From positions 1 to 12,649 of the forward strand of contig NAVB01005310.1 in assembly GCA_002179805.1 (NCBI GenBank): 12,649 nucleotides of DNA, in the 5' to 3' direction. The position numbers and the translations under genes are program-made. Shown piece by piece: positions 1 to 9,200 of this stretch (position 1 is the stretch's first letter; each line of letters starts with the position of its first letter). The notes beneath the pieces are model-generated. The model had not been told where the DNA came from, made no database searches, and saw nothing but the letters and a program-made list of their open reading frames with translations. The DNA is from Acanthamoeba lenticulata (Eukaryota > Discosea > Longamoebia > Acanthamoebidae).

Positions 1-2950
1 TCAACGAGGCCGGCACCTTTCCAGACTCTCTTGACCGTACCCTCCTACGAGCTCTGGATATATATTGCGTCATGGCTGCTTCTACAGTCGTATCTCTTTC
101 TATCTATAGACACCCTGCCCGCTATCCATGATCGCACTGGTTCCTTCGAGGTCGGCGCAGCCCCCTCCCCCACCTCCTGTTTTCCTTCTTCTCCTTCCTC
201 ACCTGGGTGGGTACACAGCCACAAGCAAGGACGTAATGGATATGATGAAGCTCGTCCACAAGCGCTGCATCATGCCCGAGAAAGCGATCGCCATCTCGAT
301 GGTACGAGGACAACATGTTTGATTTCATCAGCGTTGAGAGCACTCCCCCCCCCCCTCTCTTATGTGCTGTCACAAACCATGCTTTCGCAGGTGACCCAGG
401 GAATGCTCGACTTCACCTACAATTGGATCTGCTCCGTGCGTCGATTCAACTTCTCAAACTACGTGATTCTTGCAGCTGATGAGAACACGTATGTGTCATT
501 GCAAGCAGCTCAGGTATAATGCTTCTTTCTGCTTCTCCTTGCATCCAAAGCTGAAGCTTGTGGCATGCGCGGCAGGTGCCGGTGGTGTTGATGATGAGCG
601 GCGCCTTTGGTAACCACTTTCTGACATACGGCACGACTGCCTATCAGGGACTCATGCACATACGGTGTGTTGTTCGTTTGGATGAGTGTTGTTGTCATGT
701 GCTAATGGTCCGAAGTGTCCGGGTTCAGGCTTCTCTACATCCAACATCTCCTGAAGCTTGACTATCGGGTGCTTCTCTTTGATGTGGATCAAGTGTGGAC
801 CGCCAATCCTTTTGCTTTCATTGACAAGGACTGCAGCACAGACATTCACACCCAAGATGACGGTGCGTTGGTACCACATCCTCCACAAGGTTATTATGTC
901 TAATCATTTCGTGGAAATGTGCAGGCACAAGAATACCGACCGTGTGCATGGGATTTATCTACCTCAACCCCACGCGACCATTGCTGCAGCTCTGGGACGC
1001 CGTCCGCATCGAACACTCTATCAGGGTATTTGCGTTCATGACTGCACAATTTCAGTTGAAGAAGGCCAATTTACCTCTCAAAGCTTTGATCCTCAGACCA
1101 GAGCCTCCGTTTACTTGGAACGCAATAATGAGCAGCAACTCTTCAATGCTATGTCCAAGACTCGGTCTCACAGTCTGCGCAGTGCGTTCAATGCTCAACC
1201 CTCTGCACCCTTGGAGATTGATTTGTAGACCCACTCAACTTTACCGTGTCTCACGGTGCTAGAGCACTACCTGAACCGCAGCCTGTTTGTCAATGGTTTC
1301 GTGTACTGGCACCCGATGACTGACCATCGACACTTTCCGCCGGTGCAAATCCACGACAACTGGATTATTGGTGATGCCTCTCCTTCCTGAAGTGCAGCTA
1401 GACACATGCTGATTTAACATCAACTCGCGCCTTGCAGGCAAAGATAAAAAGCTCGAGAGGCTGGTCAACAGTAGCTTATGGATGTTGGCTCGCGATTACA
1501 ATTGGAACTCTACGACTCCCGCGGCATGCGACTACTCTAACACCGCTCCATTAGCCAACGTTGCGGTTCCGCCACCCCGACTGCGGGACATGGTGATCAC
1601 GATCAAAATCCTTCCATCAACCATAGCCTCCTCTGCGTCGTCATTCGAGGCCCTCCAACAGCGCCTCACAGTGCTGATCGATTCCATTCTGGCCGCCGAC
1701 TACTCGGCAGGCGAGTTCGAAGAGCAGGTCGAAGCCCGCGTCGACCTTGAGTTGCTTCGACCTACCCCAAGTGCTAACAACCCAGCCGCGGCGGACCTCA
1801 ATACGCTATACTCTCATGTTCTTGGCCGACTCAAGGCCAAGTGGACAAGCGGCGAAGTGCGTGCGGTCGACATCCCAGCCCACGTGGTGCCCAACAGTGT
1901 GGAGCAGCGACTCCTGGCATGGACCGCTGAATCGGACCGAGAGGCGGCCATCATGATCGACGACCAGCAAGAGGTGAGCCCAATGTGGTGGCGGTGGGTG
2001 CGCTATGCCGTGGGCTCGCACTTCTGCCACCTGGACAATTACGAGCCGCGCCTCTACGGAGTGGTCCTCGAGCGGAACCTCGCCATTATTACCGCCAACA
2101 TGGTTTCTTTCCTCTCTCGTCGCCTTCCCCTCTCGCGCGCGAATGGTGGGCGCCCGCTGACGACGATAAATATTAATGCTTTGTGGCTGTACATGTGTCA
2201 CAGAGTCAGGAGGTGCTGACAAATTTAAAGCAGAAGGAACCTTTTTACGCGCAGAATGTGGGGTTTCATGCGACGCTCTTCTTTCCCCAGCTTTGGCGAC
2301 GCTTCGTTGGATGGGTTGATGATTTCAAGGCGCGAGAGAGTGCCAAGAAGTCTCGATACCCAGAGCTAAAGGCCTTCAACTACACACTTGTGCATGCTCA
2401 AGCGGCTTTGCCCACGGTGGCAGGTGAGGAACCTCAAAATCGCTGGTATGTGTGGTGGCTTGCCTTCACTGCGCATCTTGGTACGAGCATGCCCTCCACT
2501 CCCTCTCTCTCTCTCTCTCCAAGCCCTGCTCTCCTGATCGTTGTCTTGTTTTGTGGCTAGGGGCGGTGGCACTGCATCCTCCCATAGCGTACACCACCGG
2601 TTTTGTTTGGTCTCAGTCGTCGTCACCAACGTTGACCAAGTGGGATGATGATGGTGACGACGACAGTGGTTTACTCTTTCTGGACTTGCAGCATTCACCT
2701 ATTCTGCCCCTTTTTGAGTCATCGCTGGCCCGCGCTATCGGTAAGTGTCATGCCACTTTGTGTCTCGAGAAACACTGACTTGGGCCGACGGCACAAACCA
2801 GATTTTCGGGGTCTGGTATGGCACAGTGCGCTGCAACTAGGCGGAATCGTGGACGAAGAAACGGGCTACTTCAAGCTGCCCGCACCGCCTGGCGTACGAA
2901 ACAACATCTTCCTTCTCTCCACAGAACGCTCCTATCGAAGGACCGTGTGA
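1..2950 (+). CDS. Two-domain glycosyltransferase (PF03407-type nucleotide-sugar transferase fused to a second GT-like domain), multi-exon, 5' partial
   Basis: Likely a Golgi/ER enzyme moving sugars from nucleotide-sugar donors; acceptor unknown. Exons that join in frame: 391-513, 576-664, 729-862, 925-1025, 1097-1224, 1282-1370, 1438-2102, 2210-2480, 2561-2740, 2802-2950 (stop TGA 2948-2950). A preceding exon ends at 301 and starts at 219 or 230; the true start is not resolved and probably lies upstream of the window. All introns from 302 on are GT-AG, 57-107 bases. Domain 1 shows MLDFTYNWICSVRRFNFSNY, the DxD motif in LLFDVDQVW (about 781-795), GFIYLNPTRPLLQLWDAVR, and NWIIGKDKKLERL across the 1371-1437 intron, all typical of PF03407 (DUF271). 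Domain 2, from about 1570, shows D-D (1959-1964), EVSPMWWRW (from 1971) and KEPFYAQNVGFHATLFFPQ (exon 2210-2480), as in a plant/algal GT family. The family assignments come from recalled motifs, not a search. Exon edges are inferred by frame. Confidence 0.82.
391..1480 (+). other. Nucleotide-diphospho-sugar transferase domain (PF03407 type)
   Basis: This is the first catalytic domain of the 1-2950 gene, spread over seven small exons. The order of landmarks is that of the family: an NW-C-RR helix, a conserved PVVL strand (exon 576-664), a YIQHLLKLDYRVLLFDVDQVW block with the metal-binding DVD (781-789), an N-P-F turn after it, the FIYLNPT strand, and a C-terminal NWIIGKDKK motif. Known members include plant RRA/XEG113 arabinosyltransferases and RGXT xylosyltransferases; which sugar this one uses cannot be read from sequence. 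A short intron (1225-1281) must be removed here because a TAG lies in frame at 1226-1228; removal gives a smooth EID-FLFVNGFVYWHP join. Confidence 0.8.
1570..2950 (+). other. Second glycosyltransferase-like domain (DD-x2-EVSP family)
   Basis: The C-terminal half of the 1-2950 gene begins with a strand-like region followed by LIDSILAADYSAG, the usual 'ring/helix' after a GT-A nucleotide-binding strand. DDQQEVSPMWWRW at about 1959-1997 corresponds to the EDDIEVSP(Y/W)YYRW motif recalled from plant and algal proteins annotated only as 'transferring glycosyl groups'; the first acidic position is Ile here. QKEPFYAQNVGFHATLFFPQLWRRF corresponds to the acceptor-side motif of that family (only the pattern is claimed). 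The last two exons hold a WDDDGDDDSG acidic loop and a region without recognisable motif. No C-terminal membrane segment is visible. Confidence 0.65.
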
Positions 2951-3099
2951 GTCCACGGTCCCAAACCGCGTTGGCCCGCAAGTCTAAAAATACAGTGTAA
3001 CTTGACCAAATCCAGCAGCGTCGCCAGAAAACAACCATTACTAAACAACGTCACGAAATCAAGTTCTAAGCCTCCCTTAGAACCACTCCTATTGTAATA
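2951..3099. promoter_or_regulatory. Short intergenic spacer (3' UTR of the glycosyltransferase gene and promoter/5' UTR of the next gene)
   Basis: There are 149 bases between the TGA at 2948-2950 and the ATG at 3100. The stretch is moderately AT-rich compared with the genes. I see no AATAAA here and no TATA box I would defend. Two head-to-tail genes so close together must share this space for 3' processing and initiation. Confidence 0.5.
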
Positions 3100-3205
3100 A
3101 TGTTCAAGCCACCCTGGATGATGCCAGCACGGCCCCGCATGGCAGTTCTCGTCGTCCTGCTCCTGATGGTCGTTGCTCTTTTGGCTCAACCCGCCGCCCC
3201 GCACT
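3100..3205 (+). other. Signal peptide
   Basis: About 35 residues from the ATG at 3100: an n-region with Lys and Arg residues, an uninterrupted run of Ala, Val, Leu and Met, and a small-residue c-region ending near the PHS triplet. Internal ATGs at 3118, 3121 and 3139 would keep the hydrophobic core, so the exact start is open. With the C-terminal helix at about 10374-10457 it predicts a type I membrane protein with almost everything outside the cell. Confidence 0.85.
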
Positions 3206-6200
3206 CCCAACAACATGATTCGCTCAACATCCACCACCAAGATCCGCTCCTTCTTCCTATCAAGGTCTGCCAAGACCGGAACCACAGAAGACTGGACTGT
3301 GACTTTGTTTCAGTCTTGGAAGCCTTAGCTGCTGCTCCTGAACACTCCATCGTTGACGTGGAAGCTGGCCAATATGTGGAGTCAACCACCCGCGCTCATG
3401 CCAACAACGTCACCCTCAGGTACACCTGATCTCACCAACAAGATCTTGGTTTTGTCCTTGGTGGCCTTCAATCGAAGGATGATCTATTCACCTCTGTCAT
3501 GAACGAAACAGGACCACAGGAATAGTAGTGCTGGATCTGGCTGGTGGCACTCTCAGGGTGAAAGCCAACCAGTTGCTCACTATTGATGGACACCTGGCCC
3601 TGATCAACGGAGGTACCATCTTCCACAGCAACCATCAAGGCTTCCCCAGTCGACATCTGAACTCTTGTTCATGTCCGCGTGTTTAGGCGTTGTGGTCGGG
3701 GCCGGAGGAGTGCTGCACCAGCACGGCGAACTTCAGCTTCGCGTGCGGGGCTTCCTGGCGGAAGGCGTAAGGCTGGCTCCGGGCGCGTCGTGGCTGCAAT
3801 GGGGAAGCGTCGTCATCATGTCAGGCAATGTGGGCCACGACCGTGACTTCTCCCTCAGTATGCCACCCTCTCTAATTGTGAATTCTGTCGCCGCCAACGG
3901 TTACTGTACTGAATGTTTTTGAGCAGACAATGGTGTCTTGGTGGAGGCCAATGCGACATGGCACCAAACTGGTCCTTTAGTCGTTGTGGCACATGGTTCC
4001 ATTGGTATGCGCTCCTTCCACCACCAAGTTTGAGTTGTGATTCATTTACACATATGTTGGCATGTCATGGCGCGATCCAGGTGTGCTCCTTTCGTCAGGC
4101 GGTCGGTGGGTGCAGAGCGGTACGGCGAACTTCACCGTCTTCGGTCAAGCCAACCCTCAGAACAGAGGCACGTCGGCACACTGCTGCGCAGGCCTGCTTG
4201 AGCAAAAACTCAACTTCCCCCAATTTCCTGTTTTATTTTCTTCCTCGTGGCAGGATCGACGTTTGGCGAGGCAGTGCGCATGGCGCCTGATGCTAAGTGG
4301 CTCCAATCAGGGTCGCTGTCCCTGACGGCAACGAACGCCTCGTCTGGCGTTTTACTGGCCACTGGATCGGAATGGCTGCAGGGAGGCGACGCACACCTCA
4401 CGCTCGACTCGACCCCAGGCACGACACCTCAACTTGCCCCCCCCCCCACACATCATTTAAATTTCTATCGATATAGTTCCTCCTTCTTATTGTGTCTTGA
4501 CGCGATTGGCCACTGCAGTGGGCGTGCGGATGGTGGGCGGCGAGTGGCGCCGGAACGGGCACACAACTATCTCTTCTTGCTCAGATGAGAGGAAGGCTGG
4601 CGTGTGCTCCGGTGTGGATGATGGTGAAAGACATTCCAAACAGCGCCAAACGGAGGCAACTAACGATGGCGACGACGACGACGACTCAGACACTGCGAGT
4701 CAGAACAGCGACGAATCCCAGCAGTGGGCCAAACTTGCGGCGCCCGTATCGGACGTCGTACATGTGATCTCCCTGATGGCGGTACCGCCGCCAGCTGGGG
4801 ACCATGCCCGTTTGGAACAGTTCAAGCGCCAGTCCCCGGGCGGCCTCAGCTTCGAGGCCATCAGCGCGCAGGGCAACGTGTACCGCCTCTGCCCGGGATC
4901 TCTTGTTCCTGGCCACGCCCAAATGAGCGACGATGATGATGATGGTGAAGAGGACAGCGACAACGACGACATGACCGAAGAACATGCTGAGCGTCTGCGC
5001 GCTGTTGCCGCGACATTGGGCTCATACGGCGACGAGGTAGAGGTGTATCGACTGCGGGGCCTTCGTGTCGAGGGCGCGTCATGCGTGTACGGCAAGCTCC
5101 GCCGTTTAGGCTTCTTCAAGCGGGCAAGGAATGCCACAACTGCCCCTTTCGTTGATGATGATCGACGCTTCGTTGCCGGCAGCCGAGCAGCGCACCGAAG
5201 CATGCCGGCCAGCAGATACAACCAAGGGGTTCGACCGGTCTTGGTCATGAGGCTGGCGTTCAAGGGGCTTCTCAGCTACGTCTATCCGGCTACCGATGTG
5301 AGCCCTCTCGTGCAATACGTGCCCGAGTTCTACAATCGCGTCAGCGGAGGCCACGTGACGATGATCATGCGGTTTGACGTTGGCTGCATCTACGAACTCT
5401 CCTACGTCAAAGACCAGCCAGTGGGCTTCTCCGATATCTACTTTGACGCACGGAGGGCTGCAGCTGCGCACCCCAATCCGAGCTGCACCATCACTCTGAC
5501 CCAGTGGGACACCTACTTCAAGCACCAAATGCTCATCCTGCCCTCGTCCAGTCTGGGCTTCCCTGCCATTGCCGGGCAGCCCGGCACTGGCACCGCGTAT
5601 AACGGCTACGTGACTCCCTACTCGGTGTTGCACGAGCTGGGCCACAACATGGGCCTGGCGCATGCGAACCGGGCCGATTTGTCGACAATCGCGGGCTCGC
5701 TCGAGTACGCCAACGGCTACGATATCATGGGCAGCTCCACCACGCGCGCGCCGGATAAGAGCTGCTTCTTGGCGGGCTTTCAGGACGGCCTCGGCTGGTT
5801 GTGGCCCAACAACAAGGTCAGCTATCCGACTGATGCCTACGCCAACTCATCACCGGCGTGGGTCGCCAACTACGAGCTCGTGGGCGTCGAGGCCAGCCGC
5901 GGGCAAGACTCGCTCATGACCGTGCGCATTCCGATGGCGATGGGCACCTACGGGCAGATCAGCAGCTGGCTCTACCTCAATTGGTTCTCCACGTCGACGG
6001 GCGTCCTGCGACGCGGCGCGGTTATGACCGAGGAGACCTTTGAGATCGGCTGGGACGGCGCCTCGACCAGCCAGCACCGGTTCGATCAGGGCAGGCTATA
6101 CGACGCGGCGAGCGGCACGCTCTCGCTGCGCGACGCGCTGGTCAACGCGTCGGCGCCGATGGTCTACGGCCTCGGCGGGCGCGCGCCAGTGCTCATTGAG

Positions 6201-9200
6201 GTGACGAGCTCGTCCGGGTCGCTGACGCGCCTGCCCGTGCGCGTGACCAGGCTCCGGCCCAACGGAGAGCGCATGGAGGGCCGCGGCTGCACGCAGGCCC
6301 TTGGCTGCGAGCCCTGGCTTGACTCGGTTCCGGTTCAAGCTTGCAACACCGCTGTCGAGTACGCCGCCACGAGCGTGGTTCTGCGCGTGGCCGCGGTGAC
6401 GACAACCGCGCAGGCGGTCCTGGTGGAGGTGAACGGCTGCGCGGCAACCGAGGTGGGCATCTTCCATACGCAGTTCCCCGTGGGCCAGGTCCTCTACGGT
6501 AGCCCGCCGCGGGTGGGGGCCAGCGACGCGACGGCTGTTCCCAACAGCGCCGACCAGCAGATCGAGGCAGGCGTGGGCGTGCGCGAGCCGCTGTGGGTGG
6601 CGGCCAGCACGGCGCTCACCGGCAGTCTCGCGCGGTGCCGATCAGGCACGCCCCTGCGGGTGACGCTGACGTGCGCTGCCACGGTGGCCAACACGCGGCG
6701 CAGGATCTCCATCTCTGGCGGTGGATCAAGCACGACCTCTTTTTTGGTGTCCAGCGACGATTTTGAGTTTGTTGGCGCCAGGACCTGGATCCGGTACTGG
6801 CAATATTACGGAATGGAGCTTCGGCTGTTCTACGACACCTCGCTCCGCAGGTGGCGCATGCTGGCGTACAGCATTTTCGACGACAACACCTCCCTGGGCG
6901 AGTGGCAACAGCTGATCAATCAGCAGAGCGCGAGCCCGATCGAGTGGAATGGAGTGTCGCTGTTCTCGGGCGAGCCGGCCACGTTGGTCCGGCACTCGTG
7001 CCCGCGCGGCATGTGGTCTCCCGCCACGGACCGATGCGCTGCGTGCCCCGATTACATGGACACCGATCGATCGGGCGCCCTGGCGGTCTCTGAATGCAAG
7101 TGTCGGCCTGGCTACGTCGTCTCCAGCAGCGGTGGGTGCCAACCGTGCCCGGCCAACACGTGGAGCGACGGTACGGCGTGCCAACCGTGCTGGGCGGGCT
7201 TGATCAGCGAGCCGGCCAGCCCGCTGCGGTCGTACTGCTACCCCCCAGGCGGGGACAAGCGGTGCCGACGGCTGTCCATCACGGGGCTCAGCACCGAGTG
7301 GTTCCCCAACGGCATCCTGGACGGCATCTACGAGTGGGACGGCTTTGCTACGCTGCGAACGCAGCCCGTGTACCGCTTCGCCGGCGGATACGACATCTGC
7401 CTTAGCGCCAACACATACCTGGCTTGGGCCTGGCAGCCGTGCAGCGACCGCGAGGCCCAGCGCATGGGTGACCTGGGCGGAGGCGCAGACACGATCTATT
7501 ATTCTCAAAACTGGGCCAGTCCGCTGGACTGGTCGCTTCCTGGCGACCTCATCGTTGGGTCCTCATCGTTGGGTGCCTTGGCCTGGCCCACCACGCCACC
7601 GACAATTGTGTGTTTAGACGGTATCGATGGGCCCTTGCCGTCACCCTCCGCTGCCCCCATGTTCACCACGTCGCCGTCGCCCACTCCTGGACCCTACATG
7701 CCGGTGTGCCCAACGTTCCTCCTGTCGGGCTTCGCGCCGGCGATCAACGATGGACCGTCCATCACGGACCTCGGCCTGCCGCTCAACGGCTTCTACCAGT
7801 GGGACGGCGTGAAGCCGTCTGGCGACGACCGGCCGCGCTACCTCTTGTTTGGGACCAACATTTGCCTCATGAACGGCTGGCGCTCCGACGTCTGGGCGTG
7901 GCGCATCTGCGACAATTCCTCGGCCGAGGAAGCCTACATTGGCTTCGCGATTCAGCAGTGGATGTCAGACCCCTCCGGGTTTGGCCAGTCCAACGACGGG
8001 AGTGCCATCTACTTTGACGGGAGCGGTGGCATCTGGCGACTTGACACCCTGGGCCCGTCTATGGTCCTGAAATGCAACCCGATAATCGGGCTGCCTTCCA
8101 ATCTGCCGTCGCCATCGACTAGCCCGAGCCCCTCGTCCTCGCCCAGGCCGTTGATCCCGCGGGTCGAGATCCGTGCGGCCTCAGGCTACGACCAACCGGC
8201 GGGCTTGGCTGCAATCCCGCTGGGCGTCTACGAGTTTACCGGAGACCGGCGTGGGGGGGCTGGCGTCTATCGCGGTCCGGCTGGAGACGGCGCGACGGCG
8301 ATCATGTTCCTCACCTACCACGCACCGACCCGCACGTGGGGCTTCACGCAGCGCCCTGAGTTGGACGGCACCGAGCGCTGGGCTGTGACGGACCCCATCA
8401 CGACGACGGCAATCGCCATGTCAATGGAGGTTCCACTGCCTTCTGGCCAAGCGGTAGTGGTGCGTCTGTTTGATGCTACCGCAAGGAGCTTCAGCATCGC
8501 GGCCACGCTCAACTTCACCACAGCCAGCATTTTTTCGGTCGACACGTCGTCGTCGCCATCACCGGTGGCGCCATCGCCATCGCCATCGCCGGTGGTGCCT
8601 CCGCTGGCCAGCCCGTCGGCGCAAGTGTCGCTCACGCCGTCCTCTTCGCCGTCGGCCGCGGTCACGGTGACTTCATCCAGCTCGCCATCCGTCTCGGCCC
8701 TGCCCTCGCCCTCGACGTCGATTCTGATCTCACCCCCGCCTTCTCCTTCGCCCTCGCCCTCACTATCGGGCTCTCCCTCGAGCTCGCCCTCGATCTCGTC
8801 GCTGCCCTCCCCTTCGGCCTCGATGTCGAATTTGGGCTCGACATCACCTTCCTTCTCCATCTCGCCTTCCATGTCGGTGTCGCCCTCATCTGGCGCACCG
8901 CCGGCGTCACCGACATCGTCCATCACCACATCACCTTCCCTCGCCGCGGCCACGCCATCGGTCTCGACGTCGGTCATCGCTACCACTAGTACTTCTGTGT
9001 CGCCGACTAGCTCGAGTATCTCGACTTCAACGATCAGTCCCACGTTAAGCCCCATTGCCTCTTCTTCTGTGACGCCGACGCCTTCTGTCTCAGTCTCTGC
9101 GCCCAGCACGCCTTCCCCAAGCAGCTCATCATCCGTTTCAAGCACGCCAACCTCGGTCTCGCCCTCGCCGTCGCCCTCAACGTCGGTCATCATTGCCTCC

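Larger units (their letters stand above)
3400..4580 (+). repeat. Tryptophan-marked beta-helix-like repeats spread over exons 2-7
   Basis: Once introns are removed, units of about 24-35 residues follow one another with the pattern G-V-x-(L/M)-x-x-x-(G/A)-x-W-(L/V)-Q-x-G followed by a beta-strand. Examples are GVRLAPGASWLQWGSVVIMS, GVLVEANATWHQTGPLVVV, GVLLSSGGRWVQSGTANFTV, AVRMAPDAKWLQSGSLSLTA, GVLLATGSEWLQGGDAHLTL and GVRMVGGEWRRNGHTTIS. The preceding exon-1 segment SVLEALAAAPEHSIVDVEAG and the strand-rich exon 2 look like the entry to a right-handed parallel beta-helix. The fold is inference; the repetition is directly visible. Confidence 0.75.

Noticed and set aside
1225..1281. In-frame TAG at 1226-1228 as a sign that the glycosyltransferase gene is broken
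   Set aside because: A 57-base GT-AG intron in the right phase removes it and restores the family's VNG-x-VYW block.
2503..2519. (CT)n microsatellite
   Set aside because: It is the pyrimidine tract of the 2481-2560 intron and needs no separate explanation.
5106..5663. Minus-strand 185-codon open frame opposite the metalloprotease, and similar frames at 6726-7508 and 10119-10561
   Set aside because: They are shadows of GC-rich coding sequence, with no conserved motif, and they lie opposite clearly coding plus-strand residues such as HExxH.
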